A stretch of 64,000 nucleotides of DNA from GWF2-38-69 sp965228125 (GCA_965228125.1 OZ245791.1:1240001-1304000), one strand, 5' to 3'. Positions 8,978-18,472 are shown, counted from the first letter of the stretch. Made by a program: numbers and translations. The notes: generated by a model from the letters alone, not told the origin.

Positions 8978-9679
8978 ATGAATATAAAGTGCAAAAACTG
9001 TTCGGGAGAAAACCCTCTCGGAAGTATGTTTTGCCGTTTATGCGGAGCCAAACTAACTTTTGAAGATATCGAAACTGATATCAGAAAGAATATAGAGCGC
9101 AAAGAGCACAATAGGATTTTTTCGAAGATATTTCGTGTCTTTCTGGTCATTTTCATAGTCTTTGCATTTTATCTTGTTTACCTCATCATAGACCCTTTTC
9201 AGTCAGTCAGAGGCACAGAAAATATTATTCCCAAAGACCAGCAGCGTATGGCCATAACTACTATGAGTACGATTGATACAGGAATTAAAGGTTCTTATAT
9301 TTTGGATTTAGAACAAATAAACTTTTTGGCACAAAAATATTTTAGCACAAAAACAAGGCCTGTTTCTGCAGGGATTCTGGACGGCAAATATATTACATTT
9401 TCTTTCTATGAAACAGTTTTTGACTACCATGTAAAAATTGTAATAAGTAAAACAGCAGTTCTCGAACCTGAAATCACTAAGAACGACAAAGGCAATGATG
9501 TTTTTTCCATGAGACTCAAATATATCAAATTTGGGAAATTGCCTCTTCCTGAAAGAGCCAACGAGTTTTTTTCAGATGATTTCCGCCCATTTGCATCAAA
9601 TAGCAGAATAGCCAGAATCTTACGAAAAATAGACGATGTAAAAATTTCAGCCGACCATATCGAGATAATTTCGAAGTGA
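8978..9679 (+). CDS. zinc-ribbon, single-pass membrane protein of unknown function
   Basis: I do not recognise a family for the body of this 233-residue protein. Residues 5-22 form a short zinc ribbon (CKNC, FCRLC). A basic stretch and one clear membrane segment (about 47-70) follow. After that comes a ~160-residue domain that should lie outside the cytoplasm, with alternating hydrophobic strands and no cysteines. This layout, a cytoplasmic zinc ribbon followed by a membrane anchor and an outer domain, is common in proteins of unknown role. A GGAG ribosome site lies within the 8-base gap after the FmdB gene. Its stop is one base from the end of the convergent subtilase gene. Confidence 0.75.
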   Translation: MNIKCKNCSGENPLGSMFCRLCGAKLTFEDIETDIRKNIERKEHNRIFSKIFRVFLVIFIVFAFYLVYLIIDPFQSVRGTENIIPKDQQRMAITTMSTIDTGIKGSYILDLEQINFLAQKYFSTKTRPVSAGILDGKYITFSFYETVFDYHVKIVISKTAVLEPEITKNDKGNDVFSMRLKYIKFGKLPLPERANEFFSDDFRPFASNSRIARILRKIDDVKISADHIEIISK

Positions 9680-9680
9680 A

Positions 9681-12600
9681 TTAACTGGCAATAATTACGT
9701 CGAGATAAAGGTCAGTGATGGTTTTAAATAATTTATGTTTTTCTAAGCTATTTCGATATAAGTCATTTATATCTGTAATGCCATTAATCATAGACATATA
9801 ATCGTAACTTTGATTAAATGTCACGGCGGGGTCTTCTTTAAAATTACTTATCGAATCATTATTGTGTTCCGGATTGTTGTCTGGAGAATCGCTGTGATCT
9901 GTATGTTTTTGAGGTTCATTAGAAAGCGGCACTGTATCTTCTATTTCTTCCGTAATTGGGGTATGAAAAACAGTTATCGAAGCATCCTGTACATACGCAT
10001 GAGCCTTAACTTCAGCTACTGTGACGAATTTATCACTGAGTATCTGATCTTGAACTAATTGATGCAGCTCGTGTTTCTGTATATTAAAAAGAGTTTTATA
10101 GCGCATGTCGCTATCGACTATTAGTTTGGCTATTTCATCGCTCATATGGCAATTGATATTGGCCACTTCGCCAGAAATAATCGTTGTTTGGGTTCCATCG
10201 TTAAAACCCGTTCCAAATTGCCGCCAGAAAAGATTGTAGGCGAGCTGATATGATGTGGCTAAATTCAACCTTCCTTCGGTAACGCATTTACCGGACAAAT
10301 CGTCAACCTTGTCAACTCCCTGCATCAGGACATCTTTTATCTGCAAATTAGTCAGTTCAGGGAATTTTGACCACAAAAGTGCTGCCGCACCAGAAACCAT
10401 CGGCGTTGCCATAGAAGTGCCATCCTTATAATCATAATCTTTTCCAACAACTGCATCAGGCACCGTGCTTAGAATATTTACTCCAGGAGCAGCAAAATCC
10501 ACAGTTATAGCACCATAGTTTGAAAACGAAGCCAAATAGTCCAAACTCTGATAATTCCCCGTAGCTGCTATAGAAATAATATTAGATACATCGTAATTGG
10601 CTGGATAGGTTGGATTTGTATCGTTATTATTAGACTCATTCCCAGCTGCAATAATAGCTAATACACCTTTTGAATTGGCATATTCAAAGGCATTTATCAA
10701 TTCCTCTGCATACTCTCCCCCTCCCCAACTACAAGATAATATCTTAGCGCCCATGTTAACGGCATAATAAATGGCATTAACAAATCCCTCTAACTCAGCA
10801 GATCCATTGTTATCAAAAACTTTCACTGCCATTATGCTTATATCCCAATTGACACCTGCAACACCAATGCCATTATTACCTACAGCTCCAATGGTACCAG
10901 CGCAATGTGTTCCGTGATCAACATCGTCCATAGAGTCTTTTGTGTCATTTACAAAATTCCAGCCCCAGTAGTCATCTATATAACCGTTATGGTCATCATC
11001 TATTCCATTATCAGGTATTTCTCCAGGGTTGTGCCACATATTATCAATCAAATCTGGGTGCAGGTAATCCACCCCTGTGTCAATGACCGCTACTGTTATG
11101 GAATTACTTCCGGTATATTTACTCCAAACCGATGGTGCAAGAATCTGTTTCATGCCCCAGAGTTCATTGTATAACGGGTCATCAGGGGAAGTTACAGGCA
11201 GGTAAACAAGCGGTATATCTTCGCCATTGATAAGGTCATTTGCGTAAATAAGACCTGTATTATTTGTAATATCCGATGAGGTTACAGTAAGAGTTCCGTC
11301 GGTATAAACGCCTCCGCCATAGTTTGCTGTGTTTACCGTAACAGTAGAGCCTGTTAATATAAGCGAGGCGTAATAGCTGTTTAATATTCCGCCGCCGTTT
11401 TCCCCTGCAATATTATTTTGTATCGTAGAAACAGAAAGAGTTAAAACGCTTTTATTGTAAATCCCGCCACCAGAATCTGAAACAATGTTGTTTGAAATAC
11501 TCAAGTCACTTGCCGTTAAGCTTCCTTCACTGTAAACCCCTCCACCCGCCATAGCCATATTGCTCAAAATAGAAAGCCCGCTGATATCAGAAGTGCCAGT
11601 GCTATAAATTCCGCCACCATAGATATCAGCTATATTATTGGAAATCGTGACTTCAGACAAACCAGTTATTGTTCCTCCATTATTATAAATTCCGCCACCA
11701 TTAAAGATAGCTTCATTGTTATTGATTGTAGAATTGTCTAATTGTAAATCTCCTGCGTTGTAAATCCCGCCGCCTACTGGAGACGCATTATGAGAAATAA
11801 TTGTGTTTGATAAAGTCAAATTTCCGAGATTCACAACCCCTCCCCCTGCAAAAGTTTCGCTATATCCATTTTGTATTGTCAAGTCAGAAATGGTTACCGT
11901 TCCAGAAGAAATAAAAAGCACTCTATGATCCGCAGTAAGCTCTGTTTCTGCAGCTTGTATAATAGTTTTATTGGTACCATTGCCAGTAATTGTTATGTCA
12001 TCTGTAATTTCAATAAGGGCATTTGTGGTAATCGAAGTGTTATCTATAGAATGGTCAAAATTGATTTCGTCTGCCCCAGGATTTAAATTTGCCTGAACAA
12101 CTGCCCAGGGAAAGGAGTTTTCGACAAAAGCACTGCCTGATGTATTTGTTACAAGGTAATTCGTAAGATTATGTTCATAACCATGAACACTTATAGCGTT
12201 AGCTTCGATCACCCCTGTGCAGTATTCTAAAATCCAGTTGCCGTCATGTCCGCCCGTTCCGTCAGTGGATGCAGCAACATCGGCGTTGGTTACGGCAGCA
12301 AACTTTAAAATAAAACTCTGACCAACTTCACCTTTGGCAATATCACAACCGTAAATGAGAATGTCTGCATCAGGAGTAAGAGAATTATGCCATTGCGCAA
12401 ACTGCGCCGAATGCGAATCAATATAATTTGAGTCTATCACTTCACCGTTTAGAGTCATATATCCGTCATTGCCATGTGAAATGATATGAACTGCCGATAT
12501 GTCATTATGAGTCGAAAGGTATTGGGTAATTTGTTCAACTCCGTCCTTTTTTGATTCCAGATATACAATTTCTACGTTATCCCCAAATGAATCAACAATC

Positions 12601-12971
12601 TTTTGAGAATCCATGACTGATGAATTAATGAATGCCACTTCGTGAGAAGATTGTAAATTGAAAATTTCGGGATCAAGAGACAGTAGTTCAATGTTATCGG
12701 GAGTGACGAGGATATCCTCGCCGTTGATTGTTTGGTCGTAAGTTCCGATTATATTGTCAATGAACATCTGAGTCTGGTCGCTGTCAGTAGATGGGGTATC
12801 GAAAGTCAGGGATGAAGAGGAAGAATCGGGATTCTGCGTTGGGGAATCCGCATTAGAACTGTCGGCAGAACAAGCGTCAGGAGTTTGCATTTCAGCAACG
12901 ACTACTTCAGCCGCCTGAACGGCAACGGCACCATCAAAAAGAACCCTTTGTTCCAGTTCGTATATTGCCAT
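9681..12971 (-). CDS. secreted DUF4347 / beta-helix / subtilisin-like serine protease
   Basis: Large (1096 aa) multidomain extracellular protein. It begins with MAIYELEQRVLFDGA, a version of the LEPRxLFDGA tag found at the start of many giant secreted proteins. A DUF4347 domain follows (about 90-250; it contains HIISHGNDGYMTLNG and ILIYGCDIAKG). Next comes a right-handed beta-helix of repeated GGGIYN/GGGVYS turns (about 270-580) and a complete S8 peptidase domain with Asp ~631 (VIDTGVDY), His ~686 (DHGTHCAGT), Asn in AAGNES and Ser ~853 (GTSMATPMVSGA). The C-terminal ~200 residues are acidic and unassigned. The frame also opens from a TTG at 12992, but the ATG at 12971 has an AGAGGA site. Its role is probably cell-surface or extracellular proteolysis. 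The export route is not evident, because there is no classical signal peptide. Confidence 0.88.
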   Translation of the reverse strand: MAIYELEQRVLFDGAVAVQAAEVVVAEMQTPDACSADSSNADSPTQNPDSSSSSLTFDTPSTDSDQTQMFIDNIIGTYDQTINGEDILVTPDNIELLSLDPEIFNLQSSHEVAFINSSVMDSQKIVDSFGDNVEIVYLESKKDGVEQITQYLSTHNDISAVHIISHGNDGYMTLNGEVIDSNYIDSHSAQFAQWHNSLTPDADILIYGCDIAKGEVGQSFILKFAAVTNADVAASTDGTGGHDGNWILEYCTGVIEANAISVHGYEHNLTNYLVTNTSGSAFVENSFPWAVVQANLNPGADEINFDHSIDNTSITTNALIEITDDITITGNGTNKTIIQAAETELTADHRVLFISSGTVTISDLTIQNGYSETFAGGGVVNLGNLTLSNTIISHNASPVGGGIYNAGDLQLDNSTINNNEAIFNGGGIYNNGGTITGLSEVTISNNIADIYGGGIYSTGTSDISGLSILSNMAMAGGGVYSEGSLTASDLSISNNIVSDSGGGIYNKSVLTLSVSTIQNNIAGENGGGILNSYYASLILTGSTVTVNTANYGGGVYTDGTLTVTSSDITNNTGLIYANDLINGEDIPLVYLPVTSPDDPLYNELWGMKQILAPSVWSKYTGSNSITVAVIDTGVDYLHPDLIDNMWHNPGEIPDNGIDDDHNGYIDDYWGWNFVNDTKDSMDDVDHGTHCAGTIGAVGNNGIGVAGVNWDISIMAVKVFDNNGSAELEGFVNAIYYAVNMGAKILSCSWGGGEYAEELINAFEYANSKGVLAIIAAGNESNNNDTNPTYPANYDVSNIISIAATGNYQSLDYLASFSNYGAITVDFAAPGVNILSTVPDAVVGKDYDYKDGTSMATPMVSGAAALLWSKFPELTNLQIKDVLMQGVDKVDDLSGKCVTEGRLNLATSYQLAYNLFWRQFGTGFNDGTQTTIISGEVANINCHMSDEIAKLIVDSDMRYKTLFNIQKHELHQLVQDQILSDKFVTVAEVKAHAYVQDASITVFHTPITEEIEDTVPLSNEPQKHTDHSDSPDNNPEHNNDSISNFKEDPAVTFNQSYDYMSMINGITDINDLYRNSLEKHKLFKTITDLYLDVIIAS

Positions 12972-13153
12972 AACTTTGTATTCCTCTAGCAAGCATATTC
13001 CGCACTTACGGAAATTATACTCTCTTTCATCAAAAGTATTGACATTTTTATTAAGATTTTTCTAAATCAAGGCCTCTGTTTTATTGCCGTTAAATAAGCC
13101 AAGTATTAGATTAGAGCCGAATTTACAATCAACTTATAAAAGAGTTCAACCGG

Positions 13154-13438
13154 ATGAAAATTGAGTATGAGGCATATTTGCTTAAAATAAGCGGCCGTGT
13201 TACTGGCGTTGGGTTTAGGTATTCGACCCGCGATTATGTTAACCAGTTTTCTGAAGTTAGGGGATATGTCCGAAATGTTCGCGAAGGAGAGGTAGAAGTT
13301 TTAATCCAAGGCAAGAAAGATCATCTTGAGGTGATCCTTGCATGGTTGACACATGGCCCATCGCACGCAAGAGTGGATGACATTAAAATTAATAAAATCC
13401 CCCTTTCTGATTCACTGAGCTATTTTAAAATAAAATGA
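13154..13438 (+). CDS. acyP: acylphosphatase
   Basis: Hydrolyses carboxyl-phosphate bonds such as acetyl phosphate. The 94-residue length fits. The signature GRVTGVGFR near residues 14-22 carries the phosphate-binding Arg, and GYVRNVREGEVEV holds the catalytic Asn. The stop overlaps the start of the TauE-like permease by 4 bp (ATGA), so the two are translationally coupled, although no functional link is obvious. Confidence 0.95.
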   Translation: MKIEYEAYLLKISGRVTGVGFRYSTRDYVNQFSEVRGYVRNVREGEVEVLIQGKKDHLEVILAWLTHGPSHARVDDIKINKIPLSDSLSYFKIK

Positions 13439-14244
13439 CTTCTGAATATCTTATTCTCTTTCTAGTCGTATTTCCCATGGTGGGAATTCTCACGGGTTTT
13501 CTCTCCGGTATGCTTGGCATAGGCGGTTCTGTAATTGTGATTCCTGCCCTTTACCTGATTCTTGAAAAGGTTGGGATTCCGCATAATCAACTGATGCACT
13601 TCGCCATAGGAACAGCTTTTAGCATTATGGTTTTCACATCTATGAGCAATGCTGTTTCACACTTAAAACTAAAGAATGTCATCTTTGCAATAGTAAGGAA
13701 AATGATTGCTCCATTAATATTAGGAATAATAATAGGCTCTTGGATAATTGGACACATTGACAGCGAAGTTCTTAGCAAAATTTTTGCCGTATTTTTGACC
13801 TTAATTGCCATAGATATTTTTTTAAAATTCAGCCATCTTATCAGGAAAACAGAAAAAGAAGGAACTGCAATTTTTATCGTTATGGGACTTATTATTGGAA
13901 TCGTTTCAGGAATGTTGGGTATCGGAGGGGGATCTATAACAATCCCATTCCTCCTCTATATGGGATTCAATCCAAAAAACGTGATAGGAAGCAGTGCAGT
14001 TTTGACTCTTCCAATAGCTCTTTGCGGAACGGCAACTTCAGTACTACATACGACGCATATACACTCAACTGTCCCAATGTCAGTTGGATTCATTTACTTG
14101 CCGGCTCTTATCTGTATTTCCGTATTCTGTGTAATATGCGTGCCGTTTGGCGCTAAATTCCTAGGCAAAATACCTCAGGATAGAGCTAGGCAAATATTTG
14201 CGGCTGTGCTTCTTCTGACGTCAATAAAAATGCTGCTTTTATAA
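13435..14244 (+). CDS. TauE/SafE-family (TSUP) sulfite/sulfonate exporter-like permease
   Basis: Integral membrane protein of 269 residues with about eight hydrophobic segments. It has two copies of the family motif, GFLSGMLGIGGSVIVIPAL near the N-terminus and GIVSGMLGIGGGSITIPFL at the start of the second half. This internal repeat defines the TSUP (TauE/SafE/YfcA) family, whose members move sulfite, sulfonates, sulfoacetate or related organic anions. The substrate cannot be read from the sequence. The sulfur-assimilation block lies some 4 kb further right, which is suggestive but not evidence. It overlaps acyP by 4 bp. Confidence 0.9.
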   Translation: MTSEYLILFLVVFPMVGILTGFLSGMLGIGGSVIVIPALYLILEKVGIPHNQLMHFAIGTAFSIMVFTSMSNAVSHLKLKNVIFAIVRKMIAPLILGIIIGSWIIGHIDSEVLSKIFAVFLTLIAIDIFLKFSHLIRKTEKEGTAIFIVMGLIIGIVSGMLGIGGGSITIPFLLYMGFNPKNVIGSSAVLTLPIALCGTATSVLHTTHIHSTVPMSVGFIYLPALICISVFCVICVPFGAKFLGKIPQDRARQIFAAVLLLTSIKMLLL

Positions 14245-14301
14245 TAAATGCACACATTGAATCCGGATTTCTGAAGCACAGCCGGCATTAATAATATTTC
14301 T

Positions 14302-14877
14302 TTACCAGTTTTCACCTAGCATTTCAAAATATGCCTGAGGGTGAGCACAAGCAGGACAGGATTGAGGAGCTTCTGTTCCATCATGCAGATAGCCGCAATT
14401 TCTGCAACGCCACGTGATGCTTTGAGTTTTCTTAAAAACAGTATCTGCTTCCAAATTTTTCAGAAGGCCAAGGTAACGTTTTTCATGTTGTTTTTCTGCA
14501 ATACAGACTTTTTCAAAAAGATATGCTACTGCAGTGAAGCCTTCTTCCTTGGCCTTAGCTGCAAATGCCGGATAAAGATCAGTCCATTCTTCGTGTTCAC
14601 CACCTGCTGCTGCTTTAAGGTTTTCAGCAGTTGTTCTGATAATGCCCGCAGGGAAACTTGCTGTAATCTCAAGTACTCCTCCTTCAAGAAAACTGAAAAA
14701 ACGTTTGGCATGCTCTTTTTCCTGATTGGCTGTTTCTTCGAAAATATCAGCTATCTGCATATAACCTTCTTTTCGGGCAGCTCCTGCAAAATATGTGTAA
14801 CGGTTGCGTGCCTGCGATTCTCCTGAAAAAGCTTTCAATAAGTTTTTTTCTGTCTGGGTTCCTTTTATAGAAGACAT
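14302..14877 (-). CDS. rbr: rubrerythrin
   Basis: Non-haem iron peroxidase that removes hydrogen peroxide in anaerobes. The N-terminal ferritin-like four-helix domain has the diiron ligand pattern (LLKAFSGESQARNRY, then EETANQEKEHAKRF, and later EKVCIAEKQHEKRY). The C-terminal rubredoxin domain has the CRNCGY ... CPACAHPQAYF knuckles. The ATG at 14877 has a GGAGG ribosome site and gives the normal 191 residues. A longer frame from 14937 would add 20 residues not seen in the family. Its presence supports an anaerobic or microaerobic life style. Confidence 0.96.
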   Translation of the reverse strand: MSSIKGTQTEKNLLKAFSGESQARNRYTYFAGAARKEGYMQIADIFEETANQEKEHAKRFFSFLEGGVLEITASFPAGIIRTTAENLKAAAGGEHEEWTDLYPAFAAKAKEEGFTAVAYLFEKVCIAEKQHEKRYLGLLKNLEADTVFKKTQSITWRCRNCGYLHDGTEAPQSCPACAHPQAYFEMLGENW

Positions 14878-15103
14878 AATTTTCCCTCCGTTATAAGGTT
14901 GGTTTGTTCCGAATCCTCTTGCAAAATATTCAATCACATTATCTTCAAAGCAATAACAAAGAAAAAAAATTGCACTTTATTTTCTTCTAGATATTCCATT
15001 GTCTTAATGGTTACATCATCAATTTCTTTAAGGTGAAAGGCACCAATTACTCTACAAGTCTCATCCTTGATTTGAATTAACCATTTCGCTTTTTAAACAT
15101 GAC

Positions 15104-15120
15104 GTTATAATGTAACATTA
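15104..15120 (+). promoter_or_regulatory. predicted Zur operator over the znu promoter
   Basis: GTTATAATGTAACATTA contains a GTTA(5)TAAC dyad and matches the E. coli-type Zur box (core TGTTATAATATAACA) at nearly every position. Its TATAAT (15106-15111) can serve as the -10 of the znu operon, so bound Zur would block RNA polymerase. It lies 18 bases before the substrate-binding-protein ATG. The zur-like gene at the end of the same operon would make this autoregulatory. Confidence 0.75.
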
Positions 15121-15138
15121 ATTAACAAGGAACAGATA

Positions 15139-16014
15139 ATGCAAATTAAAAGTTTATTCAAAGCAGTAACCGTTTTATTATTCTTGCTATTTACATCAAT
15201 AACATATTCTAAAAATATTACTGTCTGCTCAGCCGAAAATTTTTATGGCAATGTGGCTGAAATGATCGGTGGCAAATTTGTGGAAGTAACAAGCGTAGTT
15301 TCAAACCCAAACGCAGATCCCCACCTTTTCTGCACATCTCCAAACATAGCTATTGAGGTAGCGAAAGCCCAAATAGTAATTTATAGCGGTGCGGACTATG
15401 ATCCGTGGATGAATCAGATGCTGGAGGGACAAGCTAGCAATAATAAACTGGCAGTTATCGATGTTGCGGAACTTGAGGGTATTAAAGATGGAGAAAACCC
15501 TCATATCTGGTATAAACCGGACACTTTTCCTAAACTGGCACGTACCCTCGCCGAAAAATTCTCTGTTATTCAGCCGGACAATAAAGCCTACTTCGAAAAA
15601 AAACTCAGTTCTTTTAACTTACAATACGCAAGTTTACTTAAACTTATTAGCACAATTAAAGCAAAGTACGCAGGAACTGTAGTAACAGCTACAGAACCTG
15701 TTTTTGATTACATGGCCTCAGAACTCGGACTTGATATGATAGGAACCAAATTTCAGTGGGTTATTATGAATGGCAGTGAGCCGTCTCCCAAAATGACAGC
15801 AGATTATATCTCAGACATCATCAATAAAAAGGTTAAAGTCCTCTTCTATAACTATCAGGTAACCAGACCAACCACACAATATATTCTGAAGCTTGCGGAG
15901 CAAAATAATATCCCTGTTGTGGGGATTTCAGAAACTATGCCTGAAAACAAAAACGTAATAGAATGGCTTCTAAGTGAATTGGAAGCAACTAAAAAAGCAT
16001 TAGATGCTAAATAG
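15139..16014 (+). CDS. znuA: zinc ABC transporter, periplasmic binding protein
   Basis: Captures zinc (possibly manganese) for the permease encoded downstream. An N-terminal signal peptide (about 1-24) is followed by a cluster-A1 binding protein. Metal-ligand histidines are seen at DPHLF (H62) and ENPHIWY (H122). The C-lobe is typical (VVTATEPVFDYMASELGLDM, later LFYNYQVTRPTT). The His/Asp-rich loop of E. coli ZnuA is short or absent, as in many A1 proteins. The C-terminal half departs from canonical ZnuA, so manganese cannot be ruled out by sequence alone. The Zur box upstream and the zur gene downstream favour zinc. It begins the four-gene operon. Confidence 0.88.
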   Translation: MQIKSLFKAVTVLLFLLFTSITYSKNITVCSAENFYGNVAEMIGGKFVEVTSVVSNPNADPHLFCTSPNIAIEVAKAQIVIYSGADYDPWMNQMLEGQASNNKLAVIDVAELEGIKDGENPHIWYKPDTFPKLARTLAEKFSVIQPDNKAYFEKKLSSFNLQYASLLKLISTIKAKYAGTVVTATEPVFDYMASELGLDMIGTKFQWVIMNGSEPSPKMTADYISDIINKKVKVLFYNYQVTRPTTQYILKLAEQNNIPVVGISETMPENKNVIEWLLSELEATKKALDAK

Positions 16015-16021
16015 TAGAAAG

Positions 16022-16726
16022 ATGGATACAAATATACTTGAATGTAAAAAGCTAAGAATAGGATACAATGGGAAAAGTATCACTGACCCCTTTGATTTAA
16101 GGTTAAAGGAAAACCACTGGTACGGCATCATCGGCGCCAACGGAACAGGTAAAACAACATTCTTCAAAACTTTGTTAGGAATCATAAAGCCAATTTCCGG
16201 CGAAATTGCCATTCTTGATGACTCAATTAGCAAACACAATTGCTTGATAAGCTATATACCGCAGGAACGCGAACTCAACACCAATCCTCTGACTAGTGCC
16301 TACACTTTAATTCTCTCTTCATATAAAGCTTATCGATTTGGGGTTCCCTATTATAATCGGAGACTGAAAAAGAAAATCGATGTAATACTTGATATCATTG
16401 GTGCCACTGATTATGCTCATAAACCTTTTTACAGGCTATCTGGTGGGCAGAAAAAAAAAGCCTATCTGGCCCAAGCACTTATCAATGATTCAAAACTTGT
16501 TCTTATGGATGAGCCTTTATCAGATCTTGACCCTGAGTCAAAACGGGTTTTTCTCAGTTCCTTGCAAAAGATTCATAAAGAAACCACATTGAGCCTGATG
16601 ATGATATCCCATGATATGCACGAAATTGCCGAATATCTCGATGCTTTTATCCATTTTAAAAATAACAATGTACATCTTTGCAATGAGCTTCCATGCATAA
16701 AGGAGTCTGCCTATGTTGGAGTATAA
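16022..16726 (+). CDS. znuC: zinc ABC transporter, ATP-binding protein
   Basis: ATPase driving the metal importer. Seen: Walker A GANGTGKTT (near residue 41), Q-loop region, ABC signature LSGGQKKKAYLAQAL, Walker B LVLMDEPLSDLDP and the switch MMISHDMH. The ATG at 16022 lies 7 bases after the znuA stop. An earlier in-frame ATG at 16004 would overlap znuA and has no better ribosome site, so the start is uncertain by six codons. The 234-residue length is normal. Confidence 0.92.
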   Translation: MDTNILECKKLRIGYNGKSITDPFDLRLKENHWYGIIGANGTGKTTFFKTLLGIIKPISGEIAILDDSISKHNCLISYIPQERELNTNPLTSAYTLILSSYKAYRFGVPYYNRRLKKKIDVILDIIGATDYAHKPFYRLSGGQKKKAYLAQALINDSKLVLMDEPLSDLDPESKRVFLSSLQKIHKETTLSLMMISHDMHEIAEYLDAFIHFKNNNVHLCNELPCIKESAYVGV

Positions 16727-17516
16727 TTTCATGCAGAATGCCTTTATGGCGGGAACAGTTATAGCAATGACATGCGGCATTGTAAGTTATTTTATCATAA
16801 TGAGACGAATGGCCTTTGCTGCACATGCTTTAGGACATATTAGCATTACCGGAGCAGCCGGTGCTGTACTTATTGGTTTATCTCCAATATTGGGACTCCT
16901 TACAATTAATATAACTTCAGCAATTATCATGGGACTGATCGGTGACAGAATCAAAAAAAATGATATGGCCATTGGTATAGTGCTCACCTTTTTTCTAGGA
17001 CTTGGCGCCTATTTCCTCTATCTTTATCAAACTGGTTACTCAGGAAGCATAATGGCTATAATGTTTGGAGATATATTGTCAGTATCTAAATATCAGTTTT
17101 ATGTTTTATGTATTCTGTCCTCAATTGTCGTTATTTCTCTTCTTGTTATTTCGAAACCTCTTCTTTTTTCATCAATAGATCCAACGATTGCTGAAGCCCT
17201 ACGTATACCAATATTGCCTCTATCCGTACTCTTTTTTATTATCCTTGCTATAACTGTCAGCATGGCCTGCCAGATAGTAGGAGCTTTACTGATTTTTGCG
17301 CTGCTTATCGGGCCAGGAGCCGTAGCCGCAAACCTTTGCGATGGTTTCTATAATTCAATACTTACCAGTACTGTCATTGCTATTTTAACGGTATGGGTAT
17401 CACTTGCAGTATCGTTCTATTTTAATCTCCCAACAAGTTTCTGCATAACTATGTTTATTTCTTTTCTTTATATTTTGAGTCTCATTAAACTAAGGTTGTT
17501 TTCTCATGCCAGCTAA
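16713..17516 (+). CDS. znuB: zinc ABC transporter, permease (ABC-3 family)
   Basis: Membrane channel of the importer, 267 residues with about eight helices. It has the family's early loop (GIVSYFIIMRRMAFAAHALGHIS) and the late conserved LIFALLIGPGAVA. The ATG has a GGAG site inside the end of znuC, so the genes overlap by 14 bp and are translationally coupled. The 3' end overlaps zur by 11 bp. Confidence 0.93.
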   Translation: MLEYNFMQNAFMAGTVIAMTCGIVSYFIIMRRMAFAAHALGHISITGAAGAVLIGLSPILGLLTINITSAIIMGLIGDRIKKNDMAIGIVLTFFLGLGAYFLYLYQTGYSGSIMAIMFGDILSVSKYQFYVLCILSSIVVISLLVISKPLLFSSIDPTIAEALRIPILPLSVLFFIILAITVSMACQIVGALLIFALLIGPGAVAANLCDGFYNSILTSTVIAILTVWVSLAVSFYFNLPTSFCITMFISFLYILSLIKLRLFSHAS

Positions 17517-17931
17517 AGCCGTAGATATAGTTAGTTATTGCAATAAAAATAACATAAAAATTACAGCATTGCGTGAACAATTAATTGAGATCTTAGCTAA
17601 AGCAGATCACCCATGTACTGCTTATCAAATTTTAAGCGAACTGAAAAATGTAAAAAAGAATGCCGAACCCATGACAGTTTACAGAGTTTTGGATTTTCTC
17701 GTAAAGAACAATATTGTCCATAAGTTGGAGGCTTCAAGAAAATATGCCCTATGTTGCCATCCAAGCGAAAAATCATGTCAGATATTTGTTTGCAAAAAAT
17801 GTGGGAAAAAACAAGAGTGCCATAATACTTCTATCGCTAAGGTATTAGAACAAATCAGTGAAAAATCCAATTTTAGGTTAGTATCTAAAGATATCGAAAT
17901 CTACGGGCTGTGTCAAAATTGTAGTTTTTGA
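17506..17931 (+). CDS. zur: Fur-family zinc uptake regulator
   Basis: 141-residue Fur-family repressor. The N-terminal winged helix (ITALREQLIEIL ... MTVYRVLDFLVKNNIVHKLE) is followed by a dimerisation/metal domain with the structural zinc site CKKC (near 104-107) and the C-terminal CQNCSF. A His/Cys-rich stretch (CCHPSEKSC) sits where Zur proteins bind regulatory zinc. Its place as last gene of the znu operon, overlapping znuB, and the Zur-like box upstream identify it as Zur rather than Fur or PerR. It should repress its own operon when zinc is plentiful. Confidence 0.9.
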   Translation: MPAKAVDIVSYCNKNNIKITALREQLIEILAKADHPCTAYQILSELKNVKKNAEPMTVYRVLDFLVKNNIVHKLEASRKYALCCHPSEKSCQIFVCKKCGKKQECHNTSIAKVLEQISEKSNFRLVSKDIEIYGLCQNCSF

Positions 17932-18001
17932 AAGTTAAAAAAACTGAACACTGAAAATGAAATGCCAGCAGTAAATAAAGTTTTCCAGGTTTACTAACAG
18001 G

Positions 18002-18472
18002 CTAATCTCTCTTTGCTGCTATGTAAAAAGAGAGGAATCTGAAGCCAAAAGTAACTATAAGAAGCAAAATAATATGAAGAAGCATTGCCCATTCTCCATT
18101 GAATAAAGTAGCCAATATCGCAATCGGAACTACTCCTACACCTCCGATAAAAAGGCCAATAAATAACCCTACATACCCCCATAAATTGTATGACACTATA
18201 AAAGCACACATCCATGTAAAAATGCCAAACACAAAAGACGCTATCAAAAGCCCTTTAATCGAAATTTGTTTTGTTTTTTTAAATAACGAAAAAGGCAGAA
18301 GAATTACAAAGCTTACGACAAACGCAACTATAGTCAGTTTGTACATCAGGGGATACAGAGTCTGACTGAACCATAACCCGCCCTTAATGAAAAGTAAGGC
18401 CAGCATGATGGCTAAGGCTATTATCCCAAGCCCAATTAACATGCCTCCTATTTTTTCAAAAAAATTTCTCAT
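18002..18472 (-). CDS. small multi-pass membrane protein, unknown
   Basis: Unrecognised 156-residue protein with four or five hydrophobic segments (about 12-30, 46-66, 78-100, 104-125, 130-150) separated by short basic loops (LFKKTKQISIKG). The end, FYIAAKRD, is basic and probably cytoplasmic. It stands alone between zur and DUF2061, with no clear operon partner. The hydrophobic pattern and lack of a better frame make it a likely real gene. Confidence 0.65.
   Translation of the reverse strand: MRNFFEKIGGMLIGLGIIALAIMLALLFIKGGLWFSQTLYPLMYKLTIVAFVVSFVILLPFSLFKKTKQISIKGLLIASFVFGIFTWMCAFIVSYNLWGYVGLFIGLFIGGVGVVPIAILATLFNGEWAMLLHIILLLIVTFGFRFLSFYIAAKRD

Noticed and set aside
14934..15092. 53-codon open stretch (minus strand) upstream of rubrerythrin with a coding-like composition
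   Set aside because: No start codon at its beginning and no recognisable family; it could be chance or an old fragment.
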